A stretch of DNA of 64,000 bases from Streptomyces tauricus (GCF_014650955.1 NZ_BMVY01000009.1:124001-188000), one strand, 5' to 3'. Numbered from the stretch's first letter, positions 17,385 to 26,450 are shown. Program-made: numbers and translations. Notes: generated by a model not told the origin, from the sequence alone.

Positions 17385-18184
17385 GTGCGGAGGTTGTCCA
17401 CAGGCTGGGGGCGGCGGTGTGCGTGGCGGTGGGACTGTGGGCGCTCGCCCGGTCCCTGGGAGCGGCACGGCGGAAGCGGAGGGTCCGCGGGCGGTTCGAG
17501 GCGCTCCTGACGATCCTGGCCGACGAACGCGAACCGGCTGTGGAGGCCGCCTCCTTCGCACGGCGCTCGCAACTGCGTGACGCGGTACGGCGATGGCTGC
17601 CGGTGATCGGCGCCCTGAGCGCCTGCTGGGTGTTCGTCGGGGGTGCGACCGGGGTCCTGGTGGGGCTGGTGGCCGCGTTCGGGATGTGGAGGTGGCAGCG
17701 CAGACCGGTGCCGACGGAGGAGTTCGACGCGGTACGGGCCGCGCGGCAACTGCCCCTTGCCGCCGATCTGCTGGCCGCCTGCATCGCGGCGGGCGCGAGC
17801 CCCGTCATGGCCGCCCGGGCGGTGGGGGACGCGCTGGAGGGGCCTGTGGGGGCACGGCTGGCGCGGGGAGCGGCCGAGGTGCGACTCGGCGGTGAACCGG
17901 CGGAGGCCTGGCGCGCGCTGGCCGCGTTGCCCGGGGCCCGGGGACTGGCCCGCCTGCTGGAACGGGCCGGTGAGTCGGGAGTACCGGCGGCGGTACCGGT
18001 CGCGCGCCTCGCCGCCGAGGCCCGCGCGGAACGGGGGCGCGCCGCCACGGCTCGGGCGCGACGCGCGGGCGTCCTGATCACCGCTCCCGTCGGGCTGTGC
18101 TTCCTGCCCGCGTTCATCGCGATCGGCGTACTGCCGGTAGTGCTCGGGCTGGCGAGCGGGGTGCTGGGTGGGGGTGATGGGTGA
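17381..18184 (+). CDS. tadC: TadC-like secretion F-domain membrane protein
   Basis: 267 residues from an ATG that overlaps the tadB stop by 4 bp. An N-terminal helix, a pair of helices near 70-105 (LPVIGALSACWVFVGGATGV) and a C-terminal pair (ITAPVGLCFLPAFIAIGVLPVVLGL) surround the T2SSF domain (LPLAADLLAACIAAGASPVMAA). It is the partner of TadB. Confidence 0.85.
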   Translation: MSAEVVHRLGAAVCVAVGLWALARSLGAARRKRRVRGRFEALLTILADEREPAVEAASFARRSQLRDAVRRWLPVIGALSACWVFVGGATGVLVGLVAAFGMWRWQRRPVPTEEFDAVRAARQLPLAADLLAACIAAGASPVMAARAVGDALEGPVGARLARGAAEVRLGGEPAEAWRALAALPGARGLARLLERAGESGVPAAVPVARLAAEARAERGRAATARARRAGVLITAPVGLCFLPAFIAIGVLPVVLGLASGVLGGGDG

Positions 18185-18288
18185 CGGGAGGGGTGCTGGG
18201 TGACGGGCGAAACCACGAGTGAGCGAGGTCGACGGCTCCACAGGTCGACGGTGAACGGTCAACGGAACAGAGCTGTACGGGGGTTCGG

Positions 18289-18540
18289 ATGGGCAAGGCA
18301 GTGCGGGTACGGGTGCGTGTACGGGCGTGGGCGTGGGTTCTGGAGGGGTGGGACCGGGTGTGTCGGGCAGGGCTGGCAAGGCCGGGGCGGAGGGACGCCG
18401 GGATGGTCACCTCCGAGTACGCGATGGGGCTGATCGCGGCGGTGGGGTTCGCCGCGCTGCTCTACGAGGTGCTGACCAGCGGGCAGGTGCGCGGGGCTCT
18501 GCAGGACATCGTCGGGCGGGCGCTCAGTGGGGAGTTCTGA
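18289..18540 (+). CDS. DUF4244 / Flp-like pilin subunit
   Basis: 83 residues. The C-terminal 45 residues (GMVTSEYAMGLIAAVGFAAL and following) match the Flp-type pattern: a Gly, a Glu five residues later and a long hydrophobic helix. This is the likely major pilin of the tad operon. The first 38 residues are strongly basic (VRVRVRVRAWAW) and come from a GTGCGG/GTACGG hexamer run. They would be the leader removed at Gly-Met. No prepilin peptidase gene lies in this cluster, so processing must use one elsewhere. Confidence 0.8.
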   Translation: MGKAVRVRVRVRAWAWVLEGWDRVCRAGLARPGRRDAGMVTSEYAMGLIAAVGFAALLYEVLTSGQVRGALQDIVGRALSGEF

Positions 18541-18898
18541 GGCGAGGGCGCGCGAGGACCGCGGTTTCGTGACGGCGGAGGCGGCTGTGGTGCTGCCGGT
18601 GCTGGTCGCGTTCACGATGGCGCTGGTCTGGGCGTTGCTGGCCGCTGCCGCGCTGATCCAGTGCGTGGACGCGGCCCGGGCGGGCGCTCGCGCGGCGGCC
18701 CGGCAGGAACCGCCGGGCACGGTGACGGAGACCGCCCGGCAGGCGGCGCCGAGTGGCGCCAGGATCTCCGTCCGACGCGAAGGCGACCTCGTACACGTCC
18801 GGGTCCAGGCCGAGACCCCCGGCCCGGACGCGCTGGCCCTCGACCTCACACAGGAGGCAACTGCCCTGGCGGAGGAGACGGTGGGGGCGGTGCGGTGA
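18527..18898 (+). CDS. TadE-like minor pilin
   Basis: 123 residues from GTG 18527, overlapping the pilin gene by 14 bp. DRGFVTAEAAVVLPVLVAF is the TadE signature (positive stretch, TAEAAVVLP, then a hydrophobic helix to about residue 45). The extracellular part is mainly charged and polar. It is a likely pseudopilin of the same apparatus. Confidence 0.85.
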   Translation: MGSSEARAREDRGFVTAEAAVVLPVLVAFTMALVWALLAAAALIQCVDAARAGARAAARQEPPGTVTETARQAAPSGARISVRREGDLVHVRVQAETPGPDALALDLTQEATALAEETVGAVR

Positions 18899-19452
18899 GA
18901 ACGGCGGGGGTGGTGGGAGTGACAGAGACGGCGAGGGCGCCGAGAAGGCCAGGAGGGCCCGGAGAGTTGGGTGAGCCGGGTGAGCGGGTAGAGGCGAGGG
19001 GAGGTGGTCTCCGGGGGCGTACGAGGTCTTGGGCGGTGGGGTCGGTGTCGGACCGGGGGTCGGCCACCGTCTGGACCGTGGGCGCGCTCGCGGTGCTGTG
19101 CGTGGTCTTCGGTGCCGTGCTGGCGATGGGGCAGGCGGTGGTGGTTCGTCATCGGGCGGGCGGCGCGGCCGACTTGGCGGCGCTCGCGGCGGCCGACCAC
19201 TGGATGCGCGGCGGGGCGGAGGCATGTGCCCGGGCGGACCGTGTGGCACGGGCCCAGGGCACCCGGATCGTGCGGTGTGACGTCCGGGGCGAGATCTCGG
19301 ACGTCACGGTCGAGGCGGGGCGGGGGCCGCTGACGGCCGAGGTGAGGTCACGGGCAGGCCCACCCGCCGGACCCATGGCGCCAGGGGTCACGGCAGGTCC
19401 GCCGGCACCCGCGGCGCCAGGCTCTACCCCTCCGCGGGCTCGGTCGCGGTGA
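18895..19452 (+). CDS. Rv3654c-family TadE/G-like protein
   Basis: 185 residues from GTG 18895 (GTGA overlap with the previous gene). After a 50-residue Gly/Arg-rich lead comes SDRGSATVWTVGALAVLCVVFG and a helix ending near 80, then RAGGAADLAALAAADHWM. This is the TadG-like pattern. The C-terminal 30 residues are Pro/Gly/Ala-rich. The last 29 bp overlap the 3' end of the convergent helicase gene. Confidence 0.8.
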   Translation: MRTAGVVGVTETARAPRRPGGPGELGEPGERVEARGGGLRGRTRSWAVGSVSDRGSATVWTVGALAVLCVVFGAVLAMGQAVVVRHRAGGAADLAALAAADHWMRGGAEACARADRVARAQGTRIVRCDVRGEISDVTVEAGRGPLTAEVRSRAGPPAGPMAPGVTAGPPAPAAPGSTPPRARSR

Positions 19453-21991
19453 CGACGTCCGGCTGCTGGCCGACGTGTTGCTCCGCCTCCTCGGGCGAGC
19501 CTCCCCCGGGTTGTTCCTCCGGTGCTGCTGGTGCTGCCGGTGCTGTCGGGGCTCCTTGCAGGAGGACTGTCAGCAGGCGTACGGCTCCCCGTTTGTGCAA
19601 CGGCTCGTTGCCGTTGCCGCACTTGGGGGACTGGATGCAGGACGGACAGCCGGCGTCGCACTCGCAGGACGCGATGGCCTGGCGGGTGGCGGTGAGCCAT
19701 TCGCGGGCGGTGTGGAAGGCGCGCTCCGCGAAGCCCGCGCCGCCGGGATGGCCGTCGTACACGAAGACGGTGGGCAGGAGGGTGTCCGGGTGCAGCGGCA
19801 CGGAGACGCCGCCGATGTCCCAGCGGTCGCAGGTGGCGAAGAGCGGCAGCATGCCGATGGAGGCGTGCTCGGCGGCGTGCAGGGCGCCGCCCAGGATCTC
19901 GGGGTTCACCCGGGCGGCGTCGAGCTGGTCCTCGGTGACCGTCCACCACACGGCGCGCGTACGGAGTGTGCGGGGAGGCAGGTCGAGTTTCGTCTCGCCG
20001 AGCACCTCTCCGGTCATGAGACGACGACGCAGGAAGGAGACGACCTGGTTGGTGACCTCGACGGAGCCGTAGCACAACCGGCCGTCGCCCCAGGGGATTT
20101 CGACGTCCGTCTCCAGGACGGAGATGGCCGTGGTGTCACGGGCGACCGTCGAATACGGCGGGTTGGCCTCGGTGACCAGGGCGACCGAGTCGTCCAGGTG
20201 CAGTTCGTCGACCAGGTACGTGCGGCCCTGGTGGAGGTGGACCGCGCCCTCGTGGACGCTGGTGTGCGCGGCCCCGGCGTCGACCGTGCCCAGCAGCCGT
20301 CCGGAGCCGGTCTCCACGATCTGCACCGGGTTGCCGCCTCCGCCGCGGATGTCGGTCAGGTCGGCGGCCCGTTCCCGCCGGGTCCAGTGCCACGCCTTGG
20401 TGCGGCGGCGGAGCAGTTTCGCGGCCTCCAGCTGCGGCATCAGTTCGGCGGTGGCCGGGCCGAAGAGTTCGAAGTCCTCCTCGGTGAGGGGAAGTTCGGA
20501 CGCGGCGGCGCACAGGTGGGGCGCGAGGACGTACGGGTTGTCCGGGTCGAGGACGGTGGACTCCACCGGCTGGTCGAACAGCGCTTCCGGGTGATGGACG
20601 AGGAAGGTGTCCAGCGGGTCGTCCCGGGCGACCAGTACGGCCAGTGCCCCCTGTCCGGAGCGGCCCGCGCGGCCTGCCTGCTGCCACAGGGACGCGCGGG
20701 TGCCCGGGTAGCCGGCGATGACGACCGCGTCCAGGCCGGAGACGTCGATGCCCAGTTCGAGAGCGGTGGTGGCGGCGAGGCCGAGGAGTTCGCCGGAGTG
20801 GAGGGCTTGTTCGAGGGCGCGGCGTTCCTCGGGGAGGTATCCGCCGCGGTAGGCGGCCACGCGGCGGGCCAGGGAGCGATCGACCTCGGAGAGCCGTTCC
20901 TGGGCGATCACCGAGATCAGCTCGGCCCCGCGGCGGGACCGTACGAAAGCGACCGAGCGGACGCCCTGCACGGTCAGGTCGGTGAGGAGGTCGGCGGTCT
21001 CGGCGGTGGCGGAGCGGCGGACCGGGGCGCCCTTCTCGCCATGCAGGTCGGTGAGGGGTGGTTCCCAGAGGGCGAACACCAGTTCACCGCGGGGTGAGGC
21101 GTCGTCGGCGACCTCCACCACGGGCAGACCGGTGAGACGGGAGGCGGCGACGGAGGGCTCGGCGGCGGTCGCCGAGGCCATGAGGAAGACGGGGGAGGAG
21201 CCGTAGCGGGCGCACAGGCGGCGCAGCCTGCGGAGCACCTGGGCGACATGTGACCCGAAGACGCCCCGGTAGGTGTGGCACTCGTCGATGACGACATAGC
21301 GCAGGGCGCGCAGGAAGGAGGCCCACTTGGGGTGGGAGGGAAGTATCCCGCGGTGCAGCATGTCGGGGTTGGTGAGGACGTAGTTGGCGTACTGGCGTAC
21401 CCACTCGCGTTCCTCGACGGGGGTGTCCCCGTCGTAGACCGCGGAACGTACGGCGTGGCCCAGCGGATGTGAGAGTTTCTTCACGGATCGGCGCTGGTCC
21501 GCGGCGAGGGCCTTGGTCGGGGCGAGGTAGAGGGCGGTCGCGCCGCGACCGTTCGGCGCCTCGGAACCGTCGAGGAGTGTCGACAGGACCGGGACGAGAT
21601 ACGCCAGGGACTTGCCGGAGGCCGTACCCGTGGAGACGATCACCGACTCGCCGTCCAGGGCGTGCTCGGCCGCGAGTGCCTGATGGGCCCAGGGGTGCTC
21701 GATACCGGCGGACTGCACCGCCGCGATGACCTCCGAACGGATCCGGTCGGGCCACACGGCATGGCGACCCTCACGTGGGGGCAAGTGCTCCGTATGAGTG
21801 ATGCGCGAAGCCCGGCTCGGCCCAGAGGCCAGCCGGTCCAGGATCTCGCCCGGCGAGGGGCGGGACGCGGTGTCCGTCGAGGTTCGATCGGGTCGGAGAT
21901 TATTGGCCATCGGCATCGAGTGTGTCACTGGCATGACGGACAATGGGCCCAAGGCGTCGTGCACGCCTGCCGGTAAGTGATTGAATGCCAT
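19424..21991 (-). CDS. DEAD/DEAH-box helicase with DUF1998 (MrfA/YprA-like)
   Basis: 855 residues. Helicase motifs are the Q-like WAHQ, Walker A VSTGTASGKS near 120, APTKALAADQ, TNPDMLH, DECH near 240, MASAT, and in the second RecA domain AYRGGYLPEERR and QQAGRAGRSGQGAL. The C-terminal DUF1998 has the metal-binding Cys cluster CECDAGCPSC plus CGNGN. In Bacillus, MrfA of this family helps repair mitomycin crosslinks. The long, poorly conserved lead has several Met codons (residues 1, 20, 26, 28), so the start is uncertain. It is divergent from bldG with 80 bp between them. The 3' end overlaps the tad operon. Confidence 0.92.
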   Translation of the reverse strand: MAFNHLPAGVHDALGPLSVMPVTHSMPMANNLRPDRTSTDTASRPSPGEILDRLASGPSRASRITHTEHLPPREGRHAVWPDRIRSEVIAAVQSAGIEHPWAHQALAAEHALDGESVIVSTGTASGKSLAYLVPVLSTLLDGSEAPNGRGATALYLAPTKALAADQRRSVKKLSHPLGHAVRSAVYDGDTPVEEREWVRQYANYVLTNPDMLHRGILPSHPKWASFLRALRYVVIDECHTYRGVFGSHVAQVLRRLRRLCARYGSSPVFLMASATAAEPSVAASRLTGLPVVEVADDASPRGELVFALWEPPLTDLHGEKGAPVRRSATAETADLLTDLTVQGVRSVAFVRSRRGAELISVIAQERLSEVDRSLARRVAAYRGGYLPEERRALEQALHSGELLGLAATTALELGIDVSGLDAVVIAGYPGTRASLWQQAGRAGRSGQGALAVLVARDDPLDTFLVHHPEALFDQPVESTVLDPDNPYVLAPHLCAAASELPLTEEDFELFGPATAELMPQLEAAKLLRRRTKAWHWTRRERAADLTDIRGGGGNPVQIVETGSGRLLGTVDAGAAHTSVHEGAVHLHQGRTYLVDELHLDDSVALVTEANPPYSTVARDTTAISVLETDVEIPWGDGRLCYGSVEVTNQVVSFLRRRLMTGEVLGETKLDLPPRTLRTRAVWWTVTEDQLDAARVNPEILGGALHAAEHASIGMLPLFATCDRWDIGGVSVPLHPDTLLPTVFVYDGHPGGAGFAERAFHTAREWLTATRQAIASCECDAGCPSCIQSPKCGNGNEPLHKRGAVRLLTVLLQGAPTAPAAPAAPEEQPGGGSPEEAEQHVGQQPDVVTATEPAEG

Positions 21992-22071
21992 CGCGGCTGG
22001 CGAACCGTCCCGGGGGCTCCGCCGAGGTGTCCCTTGGGATGACCGCTCGATAGCAAGGTGCTGGAGGATCC

Positions 22072-22413
22072 GTGGACCTGTCCCTGTCGACCCGTACCGT
22101 CGGCGATCGTACGGTCGTCGAGGTCGGTGGCGAAATCGATGTATATACCGCGCCCAAGTTGCGCGAACAGCTGGTCGAGCTGGTGAACGACGGCAGTTTC
22201 CACCTTGTCGTCGACATGGAGGGCGTGGACTTCCTCGACTCGACCGGTCTCGGCGTTCTGGTGGGCGGCCTGAAGCGGGTGCGTGCCCATGAGGGTTCGC
22301 TCCGGCTGGTCTGCAACCAGGAGCGCATTCTGAAGATCTTCCGCATCACCGGTCTCACCAAGGTGTTCCCGATCCACACCTCGGTCGAAGAAGCGGTGGC
22401 GGCCACCGACTGA
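22072..22413 (+). CDS. bldG: Anti-anti-sigma factor BldG
   Basis: 113 residues from a GTG with GGAGG eight bases upstream. It is a single STAS domain. The phosphorylated residue is Ser57 in [15 protein letters not shown]. BldG is needed for aerial growth and antibiotic production in Streptomyces and acts by binding several anti-sigma factors, including that of the stress factor SigH. The sequence is near-identical to S. coelicolor BldG as I recall it. The next gene, an anti-sigma-like protein, is known to be co-transcribed with bldG in S. coelicolor. A Gly/Cys-rich 150-bp spacer separates them here. Confidence 0.97.
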
Positions 22414-22565
22414 GCGGCCACGGTCCGGCCCGTCCCTGCTGACTGGCCGGTCAGCCGTCACAGCCGAATCCCGGGCACGGCCCGGGAGGCAGAAGTCAAT
22501 GGAGGGGGGTCAGGTCTCGGCGACCCGACCCCCCGACCGCACGCCCGTAGTTCCGAGGGGGATGC

Positions 22566-23009
22566 ATGGCCACCGTTGAACTCCGCTTCAGCGCGCTGCC
22601 CGAGCACGTCAGGACCGCCCGACTGGTGGCGGCAGCGGTGGCGCGCAGGGCCGGAGTGGACGAGGCCGTCCTCGACGAGGTCAGGCTCGCCGTGGGCGAA
22701 GCCTGCACCCGGGCCGTCGGCCTGCACCAAAGCGCCGGAATCTCGGCGCCGGTGCGGGTCTCGCTGATCGAGGAGGAGAAGCTCTTCTCCATCGAGGTCG
22801 GCGATGAGGCGCCGCACACGGTTCCCGGTGACAAGTCGCCGGGTGCCCATGGCGGAGCCGACGGCGCGGACGTCGAGACCGAAGAGGACGAGATGGGCCT
22901 CGCGGTCATCAGCGGCCTCGTCGACGACGTGGAAGTGACCGCCGGTGAGAACGGCGGACTGATCAGGATGAGCTGGCCCACCACGCCGCCGGCCACGCTC
23001 GTTTCCTGA
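22566..23009 (+). CDS. Anti-sigma-factor-like ATP-binding protein (BldG partner, SCO3548-like)
   Basis: 147 residues, a HATPase_c_2 (RsbW/SpoIIAB-like) domain. LDEVRLAVGEACTRAVGLHQ is the N-box region. In RsbW and SpoIIAB this reads E-A-x-x-N-A, and here the Mg-binding Asn is Arg. The G1 box (D-x-G-x-G) is represented by IEVGDEAPHT and is not intact. An acidic insert (ADVETEEDE) precedes MGLAVISGLVDDVEV. Binding to BldG is plausible, but kinase activity looks doubtful from the residues seen. The gene ends in a strong terminator. Confidence 0.85.
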   Translation: MATVELRFSALPEHVRTARLVAAAVARRAGVDEAVLDEVRLAVGEACTRAVGLHQSAGISAPVRVSLIEEEKLFSIEVGDEAPHTVPGDKSPGAHGGADGADVETEEDEMGLAVISGLVDDVEVTAGENGGLIRMSWPTTPPATLVS

Positions 23010-23042
23010 TCCACCCCTCTTGGTACTGCCTGAACCTGTGCG

Positions 23043-23069
23043 AAAGGGCCCTGCTCACCAGGGCCCTTT
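23043..23069 (+). terminator. Terminator of the bldG operon
   Basis: Perfect 11-bp arms (23043-23053 and 23059-23069) around loop CTCAC. The right arm ends in TTT. Confidence 0.85.
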
Positions 23070-23554
23070 GGCATGCCCGCCCGCTTTCCGGCCCCGCAGC
23101 CGACCGACCGGCCCTGCTGCGACCGGCCGCCCGGCCAGCCACCCGGCCCCGCAGCCCGGCTGACCGGCCGGCCGGTCCGTCAGCCGGCCGGCGGCCGTGC
23201 TGGTGCCGGCTCAGCCGGTCATCCAGGAGCCTGCCTCGCGGCCCGAGTCCGTCACCCGGCCCCCGCCTGTCGGCGTTCGCCCCGCTGTCGCTCTGGCGCC
23301 CTCTCTGGCGCGTTCGTCCCCGTCCCTGAGCGGAGGCTTTCCGGCGGCCTTCCATCGCGCACCCCCTCAGGTGTCGACAGCCGTCCCTCTCGGGAGGCAT
23401 CCCGGAAGGGCGCCGGCGCCCACCGTCGCTCGGCGGTTCGCCCGTCATCAGCGACCCTCGTGCCACCCCATCGGGCACCCGACGACAGTTGCCCTTGGAC
23501 CGGGCTGGGCCCCCGCAGGGCCCCCCACGCCCTCCGGATCAAGCCACGCCTATT

Positions 23555-23572
23555 TCGTGAATTAATTCACGA
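23555..23572. promoter_or_regulatory. 18-bp perfect palindrome, candidate operator
   Basis: TCGTGAATT followed by AATTCACGA, a perfect two-fold symmetric site in the AT-rich segment about 230 bp upstream of hppA. Such a site is unlikely by chance in DNA of this G+C content. The binding protein is unknown. Confidence 0.5.
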
Positions 23573-23730
23573 TCTGGATTTCGATCAACAATACGATCAG
23601 CTTTACGCCGCGCCGCACGGTAATGGACCTGGCGTCAATGCGTTTGAGGCATTACCACTTTCGAGCCCCTTGCGGATCGCCGGATCATTTGCTGAAGAGC
23701 ATGTGAAGGCCAATTCCGCTTACCGCGCAC

Positions 23731-23759
23731 TGTTTTGATCAGGTTCCGGTACCTACAAT
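23731..23759 (+). promoter_or_regulatory. Candidate hppA promoter
   Basis: A -10 hexamer TACAAT at 23754-23759 lies 17 bp from a poor -35 (TGTTTT, 23731-23736). The hppA ATG is 42 bp downstream of the -10 with a good ribosome site. Confidence 0.4.
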
Positions 23760-23801
23760 CCGTCCACATCTTGAGCTCGGTCCAAGCGTCAAGGAGGACG
23801 A

Positions 23802-26207
23802 ATGGCGGGGCTTTCTACCCCTCATCAGTTTGACCAGTCCACTACCCTCGCAGCCGCAGTACTGACAGACGACAACCGTCTCATCGTCGTGGTGATCGCG
23901 GTCGTCGCCCTTGCGGCGCTTGCCGTCGCCGGGGTCCTGGTCCGCCAGGTGCTCGCGGCGGGCGAGGGCACCGAAAGCATGAAGAAGATCGCGGTCGCGA
24001 TCCAGGAGGGCGCGAATGCCTACCTGGGCAGGCAGATGCGTACCCTCGGGGTATTCGCCGTCGTGGTGTTCTTCCTGCTCATGCTGCTGCCCGCGGACGA
24101 CTGGAATCAGCGTGCCGGCCGATCGGTCTTCTTCTTGATCGGCGCGGCGTTCTCGGCGACCACCGGATATATCGGCATGTGGCTCGCCGTACGCAGCAAT
24201 GTCCGCGTGGCCGCCGCGGCACGGGAAGCGACCCCGGCGGAGGGTGAGCCCGAAAAGGATCTCACCGCCGTCTCGCACAAAGCCATGAAGATCGCTTTCC
24301 GCACGGGCGGCGTCGTCGGCATGTTCACGGTGGGGCTCGGTCTGCTGGGCGCCTCCTGTGTGGTGCTGGTGTACGCGGCCGACGCGCCGAAGGTCCTGGA
24401 GGGCTTCGGTCTCGGCGCCGCGCTGATCGCCATGTTCATGCGTGTCGGCGGCGGCATCTTCACCAAGGCGGCCGACGTCGGCGCCGACCTGGTCGGCAAG
24501 GTCGAGCAGGGCATCCCGGAGGACGACCCGCGCAACGCCGCGACCATCGCGGACAACGTGGGCGACAACGTCGGCGACTGCGCCGGTATGGCCGCCGACC
24601 TCTTCGAGTCGTACGCCGTCACGCTCGTCGCCGCGCTGATCCTCGGCAAGGCGGCGTTCGGCGACTCCGGGCTCGCCTTCCCGCTGATCGTGCCCGCGAT
24701 CGGTGTGATCACCGCGATGATCGGCATCTTCGCGGTCGCGCCGCGCCGTGCGGACCGCAGCGGGATGAGCGCCATCAACCGTGGCTTCTTCATCTCCGCG
24801 GTGATCTCACTGGTGCTCGTGGCCGTGGCCGTCTTCGTCTACCTGCCGTCCTCGTACGCCGACCTGGACGGTGTCACCGACGAGGCCATCCTCGGCAAGG
24901 CCGGCGATCCGCGGATCCTCGCGCTCCTCGCCGTCGCCATCGGCATCGTGCTGGCCGCGCTGATCCAGCAGCTGACCGGCTACTTCACCGAGACGACCCG
25001 TCGCCCGGTGAAGGACATCGGCAAGACCTCGCTCACCGGCCCGGCCACCGTCGTCCTCGCCGGTATCTCGCTCGGTCTCGAATCGGCCGTCTACACCGCC
25101 CTGCTGATCGGCCTCGGCGTCTACGGGGCCTTCCTGCTCGGCGGTACGTCGATCATGCTGGCGCTGTTCGCGGTGGCCCTCGCCGGAACGGGTCTGCTGA
25201 CCACGGTCGGCGTCATCGTCGCCATGGACACCTTCGGGCCCGTCTCCGACAACGCGCAGGGCATCGCCGAGATGTCGGGCGACGTCGAGGGCGCGGGCGC
25301 GCAGGTGCTCACCGACCTGGACGCCGTCGGCAACACCACCAAGGCCATCACCAAGGGCATCGCCATCGCCACCGCGGTACTGGCGGCGGCGGCGCTCTTC
25401 GGCTCGTACCGGGACGCCATCCTCACGGCCGCGAACGACGTGGGGGAGAAGGTCTCGGGTCCGGGCGCTCCGATGAACCTGATGATGGACATCTCGCAGC
25501 CCAACAACCTGGTCGGGCTCATCGCGGGCGCCGCGGTCGTCTTCCTCTTCTCGGGGCTGGCGATCAACGCGGTGTCGCGGTCGGCCGGGGCCGTGGTCTA
25601 CGAGGTGCGGCGGCAGTTCCGCGAGCGCCCCGGGATCATGGACTACACAGAGAAGCCCGAGTACGGGCGCGTCGTAGACATCTGTACGAAGGACGCGCTT
25701 CGCGAGCTGACCACGCCCGGTCTGCTCGCCGTACTGACGCCGATCGCGATCGGGTTCACACTCGGGGTCGGCGCGCTCGGCGCCTTCCTCGCGGGCGCCA
25801 TCGGCACCGGCACGCTGATGGCCGTCTTCCTCGCCAACTCCGGAGGCGCGTGGGACAACGCCAAGAAACTCGTCGAGGACGGCCACCACGGCGGCAAGGG
25901 CAGCGAGGCCCATGCCGCGACGGTGATCGGCGACACGATCGGTGACCCCTTCAAGGACACCGCGGGACCCGCGATCAACCCCCTCCTGAAGGTGATGAAC
26001 CTGGTGGCGCTGCTCATCGCGCCGGCAGTGGTCAAGTTCAGCTACGGCGAGGACAAGAGCGTGGCCATGCGGATCCTCATCGCGGCGCTCTCGCTCGCCG
26101 TCATCATCGGCGCGGTGTACGTGTCCAAGCGGCGCGGCATCGCCGTCGGCGACGAGGGCAACTCCGAGCGGGTGGCCAAGCCGGTCGATCCGGCGGTGGT
26201 CTCCTAG
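23802..26207 (+). CDS. hppA: K+-independent H+-translocating inorganic pyrophosphatase
   Basis: 801 residues with about 16 membrane helices. The start has AAGGAGG 5 bp upstream. Substrate motifs are DVGADLVGKVEQGIPEDDPRN and the DNVGDNVGD repeat. The second acidic site is DTFGPVSDNAQGIAEMSGD. The residue that distinguishes K+ dependence is Lys in GNTTKAITKG, the K+-independent type. The enzyme couples pyrophosphate hydrolysis to proton export across the membrane. It is monocistronic, with a terminator at 26239-26284 and a long upstream region. Confidence 0.97.
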   Translation: MAGLSTPHQFDQSTTLAAAVLTDDNRLIVVVIAVVALAALAVAGVLVRQVLAAGEGTESMKKIAVAIQEGANAYLGRQMRTLGVFAVVVFFLLMLLPADDWNQRAGRSVFFLIGAAFSATTGYIGMWLAVRSNVRVAAAAREATPAEGEPEKDLTAVSHKAMKIAFRTGGVVGMFTVGLGLLGASCVVLVYAADAPKVLEGFGLGAALIAMFMRVGGGIFTKAADVGADLVGKVEQGIPEDDPRNAATIADNVGDNVGDCAGMAADLFESYAVTLVAALILGKAAFGDSGLAFPLIVPAIGVITAMIGIFAVAPRRADRSGMSAINRGFFISAVISLVLVAVAVFVYLPSSYADLDGVTDEAILGKAGDPRILALLAVAIGIVLAALIQQLTGYFTETTRRPVKDIGKTSLTGPATVVLAGISLGLESAVYTALLIGLGVYGAFLLGGTSIMLALFAVALAGTGLLTTVGVIVAMDTFGPVSDNAQGIAEMSGDVEGAGAQVLTDLDAVGNTTKAITKGIAIATAVLAAAALFGSYRDAILTAANDVGEKVSGPGAPMNLMMDISQPNNLVGLIAGAAVVFLFSGLAINAVSRSAGAVVYEVRRQFRERPGIMDYTEKPEYGRVVDICTKDALRELTTPGLLAVLTPIAIGFTLGVGALGAFLAGAIGTGTLMAVFLANSGGAWDNAKKLVEDGHHGGKGSEAHAATVIGDTIGDPFKDTAGPAINPLLKVMNLVALLIAPAVVKFSYGEDKSVAMRILIAALSLAVIIGAVYVSKRRGIAVGDEGNSERVAKPVDPAVVS

Positions 26208-26238
26208 CCCCCTGGCCCGGCTGAGCGGATTGCGCTCA

Positions 26239-26284
26239 ACGGGCGGGCGGACGGTACGTACTGACGTGCCGTCCGCCCGCCCGT
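26239..26284 (+). terminator. Terminator of hppA
   Basis: Perfect 16-bp arms (26239-26254 and 26269-26284) with an inner ACGT/ACGT pair. Confidence 0.85.
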
Positions 26285-26450
26285 CTGTGTGTACGCCTGC
26301 GTGTACGCCCTGTTTCGTGAGCCTTATCTCGCCCGTTCCGCGCCTGGTGCAAATGGCTTCAATAGTGGTCCAAACGGATGTTCGTCACGGTGGTGTCGCC
26401 CGATTGGCGTGTATGTTCCGGGGCCGAGAGCCATGGAAGGGACCAACCCG

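Larger units (their letters stand above)
23070..23801. other. 730-bp gap: repetitive GC-rich part then AT-rich part
   Basis: From 23070 to about 23230 the sequence is a run of CCGGCC/CAGCCGG-type short repeats. From about 23540 to 23760 G+C drops sharply and the sequence contains an 18-bp palindrome and a promoter-like site. An open frame through the second half (ending at 23738) uses a TTA codon and many A/T third bases, so it does not look like a Streptomyces gene. The region probably serves as the long upstream region of hppA. Confidence 0.5.

Noticed and set aside
22963..23478. Minus-strand frame antisense to the end of the anti-sigma-like gene
   Set aside because: Overlaps the bldG-operon terminator and has no ribosome site or motif.
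23073..23738. A possible 221-residue gene in the hppA upstream gap
   Set aside because: No ribosome site, Arg/Pro-rich first half, and A/T-rich third bases with a TTA codon in the second half; kept as non-coding.
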